In this document: positions 6,505 to 16,703 of the stretch, in pieces | Layout of the letters: each line of letters starts with the position of its first letter | How positions within the stretch are numbered: position 1 is the first letter of the stretch | Origin: Halomonas citrativorans | GTDB taxonomy: Bacteria > Pseudomonadota > Gammaproteobacteria > Pseudomonadales > Halomonadaceae | Assembly (NCBI RefSeq): GCF_900163645.1 | Contig: NZ_FUKM01000014.1 | Span: 1 to 64,000 of the forward strand | Direction of reading: 5' to 3' | DNA: 64,000 nucleotides | The notes under the pieces: generated by a model | Databases searched by the model: none | Seen by the model: only the letters and a program-made list of their open reading frames with translations | What the model was told of the DNA's origin: nothing | Translations under genes and position numbers: made by a program

Positions 6505-8733
6505 CTAGCTGCGGTGACGCAGCAGGAATACGTGATGCATATTGGTGCGCCGCTGAAAGTCGGGGTCGAAGGTACGCGAGGTAATCTCCTCCACCGCATA
6601 GCGCTCGCTAAGTGCATCATCAAGCTTGAAGCGACGCTGATTATTCGAGAATACCAGCGTCCCACCGGGCGCAAGCCGCGCCATAGCCAGCTCTACCAAC
6701 CGTGGGTGGTCGCGCTGTACATCGAGTGTATCGCGCATTTTTTTCGAGTTGGAGAACGTCGGCGGGTCCATAAAGATCAGGTCAAATTCGGCGTTAGCGG
6801 TTTCCAGCCAGCGGAAACAATCATCGCGCACCACGCGGTGCAGGCGCAGGTCGAGTTCGTTCAGCGTAAAGTTGTCTTTTGCCCACTCAAGGTAGGTGTT
6901 AGACATATCCACGCTAACGCTGTCGCTGGCGCCGCCCAGCGCGGCTTGTACCGTGGCCGTGGCGGTGTAGCAAAACAGGTTTAAGAAGCGCTTGCCGCTG
7001 GCCATTTCACCCAACATGCGGCGCACTGGCCTATGGTCCAGGAACAGCCCGGTATCCAGGTAGTCACGCAGATTAACCCACAACCGCGCATCGCCTTCGC
7101 GCACGTCAAAACGCTCGCCGCTGGCATCACGCTTTTGGTACTGGGCGGTGCCGGTTTGCCGCTCACGACGCTTGATATATACCTTGCTGGGGTCAACGCC
7201 CAACGCATCAGGCAACACTTCCAAGGCGTCAAACAGGCGTTTTTGCGCCTGAGCCGGGTTGATAGAGCTCGGCGCGGCGTACTCTTGAACGTGTACACGG
7301 TCGCCATAGCGGTCAATCGCCAGCGCAAACTCAGGCATATCGGCATCATAGAGCCGGTAGCAGGTTTCTCCGCTCTGCTTTAACCATTTTTTGAGGCGCT
7401 TCTGGTTTTTAACCAGACGATTGGCAAACATCTGGGCGTTTTCGGACACCGCACGCGACGCTTTCTGTGGAGTAACTTGCGTAGCAACAGGCGCTTGATC
7501 GGTAGGCTGCCCTTCTGCCTGAGCATCATTATTGGCAGTTGACGTGCCGATATCCATCAGCAGCAGCTTGGCATCCAGCGCACCATTTTTTAACGCATAC
7601 TGCTTGTGTGCCCGCAGCCCCAAACGGTGGCCCAGGTCGGGGTTACCGGTAAACATTGCCAGCGTCCAACCTGGAAACAGTGCCTTGGCTTTTTCGCCCA
7701 GCTGGGCGTAAAGGCGCACCAGTTCGGGAAGCTCGCCCAACCGCTCACCATACGGCGGGTTGGTGATCAACAGCCCGCTTGATGCGATGAGGGTCTCGGG
7801 CCGGGTTAGCTGGGCAAGGCTTTGCCCGTGCAGGGTAATCAGCGCTGGAATACCTGCACGCATCGCGTTGGTTTTCGCCGCAGAAAGCGCCGCAGGGCTT
7901 TGGTCAAAGCCCAGCAGCTGCGTTTTACACCGCTTGCGGCCAATAGAAGCACGCGCTTCGGCCTCGCGCTTTTGCTCAAGCCAGAGCGCTTCATCGTGCC
8001 CAGCCCAGCCCTTGAAGCCAAAGCGTTCGCGGTCCAGGTTCGGTGCCTGGTCGGCGGCCATTAGCGCCGCTTCAATCAACAGCGTGCCCGCGCCACACAG
8101 TGGGTCGATCAACGGCTCGCCAGCCTTGGCTCGCTCGGGCCAGCCCGCGCGTATGAGTAGCGCGGCCGCCAGGTTCTCTTTCAGCGGCGCATGGCCTACG
8201 TCGCGACGATACCCTCGGCGATGAAGACTCTCGCCCGAGAGGTCGATACCAATCGTGAGATTCGCCCGGTGCAAATGTGCGTACAGGCGCAAATCGGGCG
8301 TTTTAGTATCAATGGACGGCCGCTCTTGCCCGGCAAGCTGCAACGAATCTACCACGCCGTCTTTCACCGTTTGCGCGCCAAAGCGGGTATGACGAATGTG
8401 GTCGCTGCGGCCATGAAAATCTACGGCAAGGGTTTTGCCCACGGCCAAATGCTGGGTCCAGGCAATACGGGCAACGACATCGCGTAACTGCTCGGGCGTT
8501 TCAATCATCGGCTCGCGAACGAGCTGCAGGATTATCCGGTTGGCAAGCCGTGACCACAAACATACACGGTAGGCGATGGACTGGCTGGCGGTGAAGTACA
8601 CGCCTGCCACCGTGGTCTTTCCAGGCGTCGCGCCTAGCGCTGCCAGCTCATCGGCCAGCAGGCCTTCAATGCCTTTCGGGCAGGTCGCCAACAGGTTCAA
8701 GGGGGCGTTTTGACTCGTTTCGGTCATAGTCAT
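6505..8733 (-). CDS. rlmKL: Bifunctional 23S rRNA methyltransferase RlmK/RlmL
   Basis: A 742-residue fusion of two SAM-dependent methyltransferases that modify adjacent sites of 23S rRNA domain V (m2G2445 by the RlmL half, m7G2069 by the RlmK half, E. coli numbering). The order is an N-terminal THUMP domain (about 60-170), the RlmL catalytic domain with NPPYGERLG near 331, then a low-complexity Ala/Gln/Thr linker near 400-440 where the two halves join. The RlmK domain follows with a SAM site (FLNLFCYTATATV) and DPPTFSNSKKM near 656. Length is slightly above E. coli (702), mainly because of the linker. It is followed by the glutaredoxin-like gene. Confidence 0.96.
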   Translation of the reverse strand: MTMTETSQNAPLNLLATCPKGIEGLLADELAALGATPGKTTVAGVYFTASQSIAYRVCLWSRLANRIILQLVREPMIETPEQLRDVVARIAWTQHLAVGKTLAVDFHGRSDHIRHTRFGAQTVKDGVVDSLQLAGQERPSIDTKTPDLRLYAHLHRANLTIGIDLSGESLHRRGYRRDVGHAPLKENLAAALLIRAGWPERAKAGEPLIDPLCGAGTLLIEAALMAADQAPNLDRERFGFKGWAGHDEALWLEQKREAEARASIGRKRCKTQLLGFDQSPAALSAAKTNAMRAGIPALITLHGQSLAQLTRPETLIASSGLLITNPPYGERLGELPELVRLYAQLGEKAKALFPGWTLAMFTGNPDLGHRLGLRAHKQYALKNGALDAKLLLMDIGTSTANNDAQAEGQPTDQAPVATQVTPQKASRAVSENAQMFANRLVKNQKRLKKWLKQSGETCYRLYDADMPEFALAIDRYGDRVHVQEYAAPSSINPAQAQKRLFDALEVLPDALGVDPSKVYIKRRERQTGTAQYQKRDASGERFDVREGDARLWVNLRDYLDTGLFLDHRPVRRMLGEMASGKRFLNLFCYTATATVQAALGGASDSVSVDMSNTYLEWAKDNFTLNELDLRLHRVVRDDCFRWLETANAEFDLIFMDPPTFSNSKKMRDTLDVQRDHPRLVELAMARLAPGGTLVFSNNQRRFKLDDALSERYAVEEITSRTFDPDFQRRTNMHHVFLLRHRS

Positions 8734-9052
8734 GGCAGCGCGTAACCGCGCGATATTCCTATATATGGCAAATGTATTTACATCTTATGACAATTTGGGG
8801 GTCGACAAGTGCCCCCATCTTGATCTAAGAATAAGAGAGTAGCTACTAAAAACGCATGCGTTGCTTGTCTAGGCCATTTATGACCTATGGCTTGTTTGGG
8901 GCGCCGCTTGGTCGGTTCAGCACGTGAGTGCTAGACAAAAGTACCATGCTGGCTGCCTGCTCTTGAGGTTAGCTCTCGAAATAGGAGCCTGACGCCACTA
9001 AGGCATAGTGCACTATTTCTTATTAAAGGCTTTCATGAAAAGAGGTTAGCCA
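8734..9052. other. Intergenic region between divergent rlmKL and rmf, with inverted repeats
   Basis: A 319-bp spacer with no credible ORF. It is AT-rich next to rlmKL (including tatata). It holds an inverted repeat TGGGGG/CCCCCA (8796-8801 and 8812-8817), a short gccat/atggc repeat pair near 8870-8890, and an agcac/gtgct hairpin near 8918-8931. The promoters of both genes must lie here but I cannot assign them confidently. The length suggests a long 5' leader or operator region for rmf. Confidence 0.5.
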
Positions 9053-9262
9053 ATGAAACGACAAAAACGTGACCGCTTCCAGCGGGCTTATGTTCACGGG
9101 TACAAAGCAGGTGTTATCGGCCGCTCCCGTGATGAATGTCCCAGTCAAGATGTTAATTTACGCGAGTACTGGATGAGCGGTTGGCGTGAAGGTCGCGGAG
9201 ACCAATGGGACGGTATGACCGGCGTTTCCGGTATCCACAAGAATCCCATGGTCATGACCTAA
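9053..9262 (+). CDS. rmf: Ribosome modulation factor RMF
   Basis: A 69-residue basic protein that converts 70S ribosomes to inactive 100S dimers in stationary phase. The N-terminus MKRQKRDRFQRAYVHGYKAG and the central CPSQDVNLREYWMSGWREGR are diagnostic. The C-terminal tail (about 15 residues past the core) is somewhat longer than in E. coli (55 residues). An agaggtt site precedes the ATG. It sits between rlmKL and pyrD, as in the related E. coli neighbourhood, and ends at a strong hairpin. Confidence 0.96.
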   Translation: MKRQKRDRFQRAYVHGYKAGVIGRSRDECPSQDVNLREYWMSGWREGRGDQWDGMTGVSGIHKNPMVMT

Positions 9263-9300
9263 CCGGTTATAACTTCCTTAATCTACATTTTGGAACATGG

Positions 9301-9325
9301 AGCCCGCTCTTAAGCGGGCTTTTTA
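9301..9325 (+). terminator. rmf terminator overlapping the pyrD 3' end
   Basis: agcccgct (9301-9308), loop ctta, agcgggct (9313-9320), then tttta. It terminates rmf on the plus strand. The pyrD stop codon (minus strand TAA, plus 9310-9312) lies in the loop, so one arm also encodes the last pyrD residues. Confidence 0.88.
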
Positions 9326-10356
9326 GCATCAAAACCACGCGAATTACTGCGTTTTAGCGCGCTGGCACATTCGTTCACAAGCGCAGGGCCTTGGTAAATT
9401 AGGCCTGAATAGAGCTGAACCAAATCAGCACCCGCCGCGATTTTGGCTTTTGCGGTTTCACCACTATCAATACCGCCTACGCCAATAATCGGTAGCGTTG
9501 GTAGATGCTGTCGCAGCAGACGAATAATCACGTTAGAGGGTTCAAAAACGGGTTTTCCCGATAGCCCTCCCGCTTCTTCCGCCTGAGGGTCACTCTTGAC
9601 CGCTTCACGGGAAACGGTCGTGTTAGTCGCGATGACGCCGTCCAGTTCGTTGCGAGCAATACTTCCAGCCACGAGCGCGACTTCCTCTTCGCTCATATCC
9701 GGGGCGATTTTAATAAGTAGCGGCACCTTGCGGTTCGCTTCAGCATCCAGCACCCGGCTACGCTCACGAATTGGGCCTAATAATGCATCCAACTGCTCGC
9801 CAAACTGCAGCGTACGAAGCCCCGGCGTATTGGGTGAAGAAATATTCACGGTAATATAATCGGCGACCGGGTGAACGGCATTCAGGCAGGCTAAATAGTC
9901 CTCCAGGGCATTTTCAACCGAGGTGGTCAGATTTTTGCCAATATTAATGCCCACCACGCCTTTATAGTGGCGCTTTTTCACCTGTTCAATTAAATGCTCA
10001 ACCCCTTTGTTATTAAACCCAAAGCGGTTAATGATGGCGTCATGGCCCGCCAAACGGAACAAGCGCGGCTTGGCGTTACCCGGCTGCGCCTTGGGGGTCA
10101 CCGTGCCCACTTCGACAAAACCAAAGCCCAGCGCGCCAAGCGCATCCAGGTGATCAGCATTTTTATCAAGCCCTGCAGCAAGCCCCACGCGGTTGGCAAA
10201 GCACAACCCCATCAGTTCAACAGGATCCTCTATTGGCTTGCCCACCCAAGGGCGTATACCGCCCACGCGTTGTAATGTGTCTAACGCCCCCAGCGCCAGC
10301 CCGTGTGAGGTTTCGGGGTCAATACGAAAGAACAGCGAACGCGCGAGTGAATACAT
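9310..10356 (-). CDS. pyrD: Dihydroorotate dehydrogenase (quinone), class 2
   Basis: A 348-residue FMN enzyme of pyrimidine synthesis that passes electrons from dihydroorotate to the quinone pool at the inner membrane. An N-terminal helical extension (MYSLARSLFFRIDPETSHGL) marks the membrane-associated class 2 type. The catalytic serine lies in NISSPNTPGLR (about 173-183). The barrel end carries the FMN phosphate site (IIGVGGIDSGETA). It is single, convergent with rmf, and shares the last bases with the rmf terminator. Length matches the family. Confidence 0.97.
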   Translation of the reverse strand: MYSLARSLFFRIDPETSHGLALGALDTLQRVGGIRPWVGKPIEDPVELMGLCFANRVGLAAGLDKNADHLDALGALGFGFVEVGTVTPKAQPGNAKPRLFRLAGHDAIINRFGFNNKGVEHLIEQVKKRHYKGVVGINIGKNLTTSVENALEDYLACLNAVHPVADYITVNISSPNTPGLRTLQFGEQLDALLGPIRERSRVLDAEANRKVPLLIKIAPDMSEEEVALVAGSIARNELDGVIATNTTVSREAVKSDPQAEEAGGLSGKPVFEPSNVIIRLLRQHLPTLPIIGVGGIDSGETAKAKIAAGADLVQLYSGLIYQGPALVNECASALKRSNSRGFDAKKPA

Positions 10357-10450
10357 CGACAGAGTCTCTCTGGGAGAATGGGCGGCGCAGAGTATAGCGC
10401 ATCCTGCCCTTTTAGCGCACCGCGCTTGAGCTTAACCAGAAACCGCGCAC

Positions 10451-10485
10451 AAAAAAACCGTGCCTGAGTTACCTCAAGCACGGTT
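10451..10485 (-). terminator. Terminator of the NAD-glutamate dehydrogenase gene
   Basis: On the minus strand a long stem (aaccgtgcttga pairing with tcaggcacggtt, one mismatch) is followed by a run of T (the A run at 10451-10457 on the plus strand). It lies 46 bp beyond the stop codon. Confidence 0.88.
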
Positions 10486-10530
10486 ACTTCTTACAACAAG
10501 TATGCGTTGTGTTAGCGAATGCTTACGCGC

Positions 10531-13500
10531 TTATACTTCACTATCGCTTTCTGCAAGGTCTACCAGTTCGCGTACGGCGACGGCAAACAGCGCAAATCCA
10601 CCCTCACTACCGCCACGCACCTCATCAATCAAACGGCACCAGCGGTGGTGCAGGTCAGCATGCTGCTCAAGCCACTGGTCCACACGCTCCTGAGTATCGC
10701 GGCTACCGGCTTCCAACTTCAGTACGCTGGTAGTTAAGGCCAACTGCTGCCGGTCGATATCATCCCGGAACGTTTCCCGGGCCTGCACCTGCCATGCGTC
10801 ACGCACTCCCAACTGCGTTACCTGCTGGCTCATCCAGGGAAGTTCCAAACGGCTGCCAATTTCGTAAAACACTTCGGCGACTCGCTGGGGCTTCTCATTG
10901 GTAACCCGTGCAGCCTGAATGATCCCCAACCCGGCATAGAGGCTAGGCGCGGCGGCAACGGTAGATGCCAGCGCTTCCGGCACGCCCGCGTCCTGCAGCT
11001 CATCCCGACGCTGGCGCCAGGCATCAAGCTCTTCGCCGCTTAACAGTTCGCCCATCTCTTCTTGCAGCTGCGCCAACCGAGGCGCGAAGTACTCAATGGT
11101 ATCCTGAGTCGAAAGTCCCATGTGCTGGCGCAGGAACCAGCGTGTCGAGCGGCGGATCAGGCGCATCAGGTCCAGCATCATGGAGTGCTGCACGTCGCTG
11201 GGGATCTGGTTATCCAGGTCTTCAATCTGTGCCCAAAGTGACAGCAGGTTGAAACTATCCCGCGCAATGACATAGTTACGCGCAATATCTGCCCGTCCGG
11301 CGCCAGTGGAATCGCGCAACCGACGGACAAACACAACCCCCATGTGATCAACCAGATCATTCGCGACTTGCGTTGCCACAATTTCACGCTTCAGGCGGTG
11401 CTCATACATCTCGGTCTGGTAGCGCTCTGTCAGCACAGACGGGAACAGGCGCTCAAGATGGCGGTGGATATACGTATCATCGGGCACATCAGAGGTGATC
11501 AGGTCACCTTTTAGCGTGCTCTTGGCGTAGGAAATCAGTACCGAAAGCTCCGGCAAGCGCATACCCTGCTGATTGGCGGCACGCTCTTTTAAGGTCTCAT
11601 CTGCAGGCAGGAACTCAAGCTCACGATCAATCTGCCCGGCAGACTCCAGCTCGCTGATAAAGCGGCGATACGGCCCGATGCCTTGGCAAGACAGTATTTC
11701 GGAGAGATCCAGCGCTTGGGCCTGACGGTAGTTATCAAGAATCACCAGGTCGGCAACTTCATCGGTCATTTCTGCCAGCAGGTCGTTACGCTGCTTGTCG
11801 GTCATGTCGCCGCGCTTCACCACATCATCGATCAATATTTTGATATTGACCTCGTGGTCAGAGCAGTTAACGCCACCTGCGTTATCAATAAAGTCAGTGT
11901 AAACGCGCACACCTTTGGCGGCAGCTTCCATCCGGCCACGTTGAGTCATCCCCAGGTTGCCGCCTTCGCCCACTACGCGGCAGTTAAGGTCTTCGCCATT
12001 AATGCGCAGCGCATCGTTAGCTTTATCGCCGACATCGGCATCGGTTTCATCCGAGCTTTTCACGTAGGTGCCGATACCGCCGTTCCAGACCAGGTCGACC
12101 TTTGACTGGAGCATGGCGCGAATCAATTCATTTGGCGACAGGCGCTCTTCCTGAATACCAAAGACCTGCTGCATTTCAGGAGTAATCGCGATGGACTTGG
12201 CACTGCGGTTAAAGATACCGCCACCCTGCGAAATCAGCTCGGCACTGTAATCTTCCCAGCTGGAGCGCGGCAGGTTAAACAGCCTTGTACGCTCGGCAAA
12301 GGCCGCCTCAGCATCAGGGCTGGGGTCGACGAAGATATGCAGATGGTTGAACGCACCCACCAGTTGAATCTTGTCGGAAAGCAGCATGCCGTTACCAAAT
12401 ACGTCGCCCGCCATATCACCAATACCGACGACACTAAACAGATCCCGCTGGGTATCTACGCCGAGGTTTTTAAAGTGACGTTTAACCGACTGCCAGGCAC
12501 CGCGCGCGGTAATGCCCATTTTCTTATGGTCATATCCGTTCGCCCCGCCGGAGGCAAACGCATCCCCTAGCCAGTGGCCATACTCGATAGAGATTTCGTT
12601 GGCGATATCCGAGAATGTGGCCGTTCCTTTATCGGCGGCAACCACCATGTAGACATCGTCTTCGTCGTGGCGCACCACGTTTTTAGGCGGAACAACGTCG
12701 CTGCCATCCAGATTATCGGTCACATCTAACAGCGCACGGATAAAGGTTTTATAGCAAGCAATGCCTTCGTTCTGCTTCGTTTCGCGGTCAGCATTTTCAG
12801 GCATGCGCTTACATACAAAACCACCCTTGGCGCCCACCGGCACGATCACCGCGTTTTTGACCTGCTGCGCTTTTACCAGCCCCAACACTTCGGTACGGAA
12901 ATCTTCATGGCGGTCAGACCAGCGCAAACCACCGCGGGCTACTTTGCCACCGCGCAGGTGGACACCTTCCACGCGTGGCGAGCAGACAAAAATCTCGAAC
13001 ATCGGCCGTGGCTTGGGCATTCCGGTGACTTTGGAAGGCTCAAGCTTAAAGGCGATGTAGTCTTTAAAGCGGCCGTCTTCAGCACGCTGGTAGTAGTTGG
13101 TGCGCAGTGTTGCCTGAATAAGCTCCATAAAACGACGTAACAGCTGGTCATCGTTTAGGCTGGCAACGGCTTCCAACTGCTCATTAAGCCGCGTGATGCA
13201 CTCATCGGTATCGTGTGTGTCCAGCGCAGGATCAAAGCGCAGACGGAACATTTCCACCAGTAACTGAGTAATGGCCGGGTAGTTGGCCAAGGTCGCGGCA
13301 ATGTAGTTTTGAGACATGCCAAAGCGGATTTGCTTGAGATAACGTGCGTATCCACGCAGCATGGCAACTTCGCGCCAATCCAGCCCTGCCGCAATAATCA
13401 GCCGGTTAAAGGCATCGTTATCCGCTTCGCCCGCCCAAATACGTTTAAACGCGTCACTGAAGGTTTCGCGCATTTCACCCAGGCTGACATCTTTATTGCT

Positions 13501-15354
13501 GTGCTCAAGCTCAAAGTCGTGAATCCAGTAATGCTGCTGCGGCGCATTAATGTCGTAGGGGCGCTCACCAATAACCCGAAGCCCCAGGTTCTCCATCATG
13601 GGCAACACATCCGATAGCGGGATTGGCGAACCACGATGAAAAAGCTTCAGGTTTACGCCACTGCCCTGCTCTTCCAGCGGCCGATAAAGCGACAGCGACA
13701 GCGCCTCACCGTTATCCAATGCCAGCAAGTGCTGTACATCGAATACTGCGGTGCGCGCATTGAAGTCTTCGCGATAGCTTGCCGAGAAGGCACTTTGGAA
13801 CTTCTCCATCTGATGATTGGCGCGCTCTTCTCCAAAACCCTCAATCATCGCGGCCATCAGCTCATCACGCCAGCTGCGTGCCAAGCGGGCAACCTTGCTT
13901 TCCAGGCGCTTAAGGTCGTACTGGCTGGGTGCATCGCCGTTAAAGCGCAGAATCAATTGAATACGCGCCAGAACCGACTCTGACAAGTAGGTATTAAAAT
14001 CGCCAAAATGCGCGTCAAGCTCGTCACACAGCAGGTTTTGAATGCGTTGACGCAGATCGGTTGAAAACACATCGCGAGGCACAAACACCAGGCACGAGTA
14101 GAACTTGCCGCTAACATCGGCACGGATAAACAGGCGTACCTGGCGGCGTTCCCGAATATCAAGAATGCCCAGCGCCGTATGCGCTAGTGAATCCGTACTG
14201 ATCTGGAACAGGTCATCGCGAGGATAAACTTCCAGCACCTGTAGAAGCTGCTTACCGTTATGCCCTTGGGGATTAAACCCGGCGACATCCGAGACAGCTT
14301 TTAGTTTACGGCGCAGCAGCGGAATATTGCGCGGCGACTCGTTGTACACCGTCGAGGTGAACAGGCCAAAGAAGCGACGCTCGCCAATCACATTACCGTC
14401 GTCGTCATAGCGGTCAACGGTAATGTAGTCCGGGTAGGTCGGGCGATGTACCCGCGAATGATGAGCGCTTTTGGCAAACGTGAGCAGTTGAGGAACCAGC
14501 TCATAATTGCCGTGCTCGTCAATGCCCTCTTCGGCACGAATGCGCTCATCGTAGCGCGGATCATCCAGGCGGAAGACCCCAAGTAAGCTATTCGGGTCGC
14601 GCTGCAGCTCATCGCCTTCCAACAGGTATTCGTCATACCCCAGGAAGGTGAAATTATCCTTAACCAGCCACTCTAAAAAGGCGATGGCCTCTTCATGATC
14701 GTCCGGGTCGATTTGCGGGGGGCAGTTCTTTTCAAGTTCCTGGATCGCGGCGGTGATCTGGCGGGTAATCGCATGGTAGTCATCAACCGCGGTACGTACA
14801 TCACGCAGTACTTGATAGAGCTTTTTCTCGATATTCGACAGCGCGTCAGGATCAGTATGACGATCAACCTCGATAACGATGAGCGACTCACGCGCCTCAG
14901 GGGCGTTGGCATCACGAGGTGAGGCCAGCGTTTGCAGCTGATTCTGCTCATTGCGGGCCACAGCAAACACGGTATTTTGGATCGCATGGACGGTAAGCCC
15001 TTGGCGATTCAGTTCAATTCGTATCGAGTCGACCAAAAAAGGCATGTCTTCATGCAGTACCGCCACAAATGTATGCGTCGACTGCCAGCCATGCTCTTCA
15101 AAGTCAGGGTTGAAAACGCGCACTTTAGGGCGCTTCGCATCGTGGTGCTGTAGAAACTGCCAAATGGATAGTGTGGCGCCGTACAGATCGTCCAAACGGC
15201 GATCAACAAGATCCTCTAACGGCACGCTCGCGTAAAAACGTCGTGCAAACGTCTCTATCGCCGTTGCTCGCTCCGGTTCCAGCCGCGCTTCCAAGCGCTC
15301 AAATAGCTGCTTCAAAAGGTCTTGCCGACTCTCTTCACTCGCAACGTATTGCAT
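10531..15354 (-). CDS. gdhB: NAD-specific glutamate dehydrogenase, large (GDH-180) type
   Basis: A 1,607-residue catabolic glutamate dehydrogenase (glutamate + NAD to 2-oxoglutarate + NH4). The length is diagnostic of the large family known from Streptomyces and Pseudomonas. The N-terminal half contains ACT-like regulatory segments. The catalytic region starts near residue 800 with RGGLRWSDRHEDFRTEV and VPVGAKGGFVCKR (catalytic lysine region about 840), and a Rossmann region with GIGDMAGDVFGNGML follows. The C-terminal 400 residues are helical. The start ATG is preceded by gaggtgatgg. It stands alone with its own terminator. The symbol follows Pseudomonas usage. Confidence 0.95.
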   Translation of the reverse strand: MQYVASEESRQDLLKQLFERLEARLEPERATAIETFARRFYASVPLEDLVDRRLDDLYGATLSIWQFLQHHDAKRPKVRVFNPDFEEHGWQSTHTFVAVLHEDMPFLVDSIRIELNRQGLTVHAIQNTVFAVARNEQNQLQTLASPRDANAPEARESLIVIEVDRHTDPDALSNIEKKLYQVLRDVRTAVDDYHAITRQITAAIQELEKNCPPQIDPDDHEEAIAFLEWLVKDNFTFLGYDEYLLEGDELQRDPNSLLGVFRLDDPRYDERIRAEEGIDEHGNYELVPQLLTFAKSAHHSRVHRPTYPDYITVDRYDDDGNVIGERRFFGLFTSTVYNESPRNIPLLRRKLKAVSDVAGFNPQGHNGKQLLQVLEVYPRDDLFQISTDSLAHTALGILDIRERRQVRLFIRADVSGKFYSCLVFVPRDVFSTDLRQRIQNLLCDELDAHFGDFNTYLSESVLARIQLILRFNGDAPSQYDLKRLESKVARLARSWRDELMAAMIEGFGEERANHQMEKFQSAFSASYREDFNARTAVFDVQHLLALDNGEALSLSLYRPLEEQGSGVNLKLFHRGSPIPLSDVLPMMENLGLRVIGERPYDINAPQQHYWIHDFELEHSNKDVSLGEMRETFSDAFKRIWAGEADNDAFNRLIIAAGLDWREVAMLRGYARYLKQIRFGMSQNYIAATLANYPAITQLLVEMFRLRFDPALDTHDTDECITRLNEQLEAVASLNDDQLLRRFMELIQATLRTNYYQRAEDGRFKDYIAFKLEPSKVTGMPKPRPMFEIFVCSPRVEGVHLRGGKVARGGLRWSDRHEDFRTEVLGLVKAQQVKNAVIVPVGAKGGFVCKRMPENADRETKQNEGIACYKTFIRALLDVTDNLDGSDVVPPKNVVRHDEDDVYMVVAADKGTATFSDIANEISIEYGHWLGDAFASGGANGYDHKKMGITARGAWQSVKRHFKNLGVDTQRDLFSVVGIGDMAGDVFGNGMLLSDKIQLVGAFNHLHIFVDPSPDAEAAFAERTRLFNLPRSSWEDYSAELISQGGGIFNRSAKSIAITPEMQQVFGIQEERLSPNELIRAMLQSKVDLVWNGGIGTYVKSSDETDADVGDKANDALRINGEDLNCRVVGEGGNLGMTQRGRMEAAAKGVRVYTDFIDNAGGVNCSDHEVNIKILIDDVVKRGDMTDKQRNDLLAEMTDEVADLVILDNYRQAQALDLSEILSCQGIGPYRRFISELESAGQIDRELEFLPADETLKERAANQQGMRLPELSVLISYAKSTLKGDLITSDVPDDTYIHRHLERLFPSVLTERYQTEMYEHRLKREIVATQVANDLVDHMGVVFVRRLRDSTGAGRADIARNYVIARDSFNLLSLWAQIEDLDNQIPSDVQHSMMLDLMRLIRRSTRWFLRQHMGLSTQDTIEYFAPRLAQLQEEMGELLSGEELDAWRQRRDELQDAGVPEALASTVAAAPSLYAGLGIIQAARVTNEKPQRVAEVFYEIGSRLELPWMSQQVTQLGVRDAWQVQARETFRDDIDRQQLALTTSVLKLEAGSRDTQERVDQWLEQHADLHHRWCRLIDEVRGGSEGGFALFAVAVRELVDLAESDSEV

Positions 15355-15507
15355 CCATCACCTCGACTGCCGGGGCCACACTTGGCCAAAAAACGTGGAA
15401 CGATAGGCCTTTAGGCCAATATAACGACTAGCTTACGCCACCCAGGATCATCACTCTATCCATCTGACATGTTCTTCATGGTGTATACCTCTTTCGCATT
15501 ATGCGCC

Positions 15508-16623
15508 CTATTGACCATTCTTGCGCCGCGTGAGCCATACGCCACATTCACAATGGTCGGTGAATGGAAACTGGTCAAATAGGGCAAAGCGTTCTATCTG
15601 GTGCGTTTTGGTGAGCAGCGCCAGATTCTCGGCAAGTGTTGCCGGGTTGCATGAAATATAGACGATCTGATCGTATTCACTGATTTGCTGACAGCTCTGC
15701 GCATCCAACCCAGCGCGGGGCGGGTCAACCAACACCGTGGAGAAGCGATATTCGTCCAATGCCATTTCAGCCACGCGCCGCCCGCCTTTTTCGCCTTTAA
15801 GCGCCAGCGCAAACTCTTCGGCTGACATACGGGCTACATGGGCATTGGTGACTTTGTTGGCTTCAAGGTTGACGTTAGCGCTGGCGACCGACGTGCGCGA
15901 AATTTCAGTGGCCAGTACGCGCCGAAAATTATCAGCCAAGGCAATAGTGAAGTTACCGTTGCCACAGTAAAGCTCGACCAGGTCTTCATCCTGACGTCCG
16001 GCAGTCACTTCCCGCGCCCAGCTCAGCATCGTTTGGCAGATATGTGCATTTGGCTGGGTAAAGCTGTTTTCGACCTGCTGATAGTCAAGCGGGCGCCCAT
16101 CAACCGTTAAACGCTCCCACACGTGGTCACGGGTAAGCACCAGGCGCTGCTTGCGTGAGCGCCCAATGATCATAATGCCAAGCTCAGCTTCCAAGGCGCG
16201 TGCTTCTTGCTCCCAAGCGTCACCTAGCGGGCGGTGGTAAATCAGCGTTACCAGCGCCTCGCCTGACAGCGTGGTGAGAAACTCCACCTGAAATAGGCGC
16301 CGACGCAGTTCGTCACTGGCCAGAAACGCCTCGCGCAGACGCGGCATTAGCGCATTGATGGACTCGCTTGCAACGTCAAACTGATCAAGCCGCACGACCT
16401 GCTTGTTTTTAGGATCGGCTGGGTCAACCTCAAACATGGCGTAGTAAAGATCATCGCCTTCATGCCAGATACGAAACTCACAGCGCTGGCGATAGTGACT
16501 GGGCGGTGAGGCAAAGACCTCAAGTGCGGGCGGATTAAACACCGCAAAGGTGCTTTCCAGGTAAGCACGCTTCTCGGCAAGCTGCTCGTCATAACGTTCG
16601 GGTTGTATCACGGGGATAGCCAA
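15508..16623 (-). CDS. trmA: tRNA (uracil-5-)-methyltransferase TrmA
   Basis: A 371-residue SAM enzyme that makes m5U54 in the T loop of tRNA. The SAM site is VELYCGNGNFTIAL (about 217-230). The catalytic cysteine is in SCNPATLAENL near the C-terminus, with DPPRAGLD upstream, and there is no N-terminal TRAM domain or Fe-S cysteine set, which favours TrmA over RlmD/RlmC. Length matches E. coli TrmA (366). The start is TTG, supported by agagg 8 nt upstream. Confidence 0.95.
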   Translation of the reverse strand: MAIPVIQPERYDEQLAEKRAYLESTFAVFNPPALEVFASPPSHYRQRCEFRIWHEGDDLYYAMFEVDPADPKNKQVVRLDQFDVASESINALMPRLREAFLASDELRRRLFQVEFLTTLSGEALVTLIYHRPLGDAWEQEARALEAELGIMIIGRSRKQRLVLTRDHVWERLTVDGRPLDYQQVENSFTQPNAHICQTMLSWAREVTAGRQDEDLVELYCGNGNFTIALADNFRRVLATEISRTSVASANVNLEANKVTNAHVARMSAEEFALALKGEKGGRRVAEMALDEYRFSTVLVDPPRAGLDAQSCQQISEYDQIVYISCNPATLAENLALLTKTHQIERFALFDQFPFTDHCECGVWLTRRKNGQ

Positions 16624-16703
16624 GTCGGCGCCTCTTTTTTCATAAACGGTATTAATATCGATGCTAATAACAGTCGTGTCAGCTCAGGCTGAAAATACGC
16701 GCC

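Noticed and set aside
7760..8487. Antisense open frames in rlmKL
   Set aside because: Shadows of the rlmKL coding strand; no independent support.
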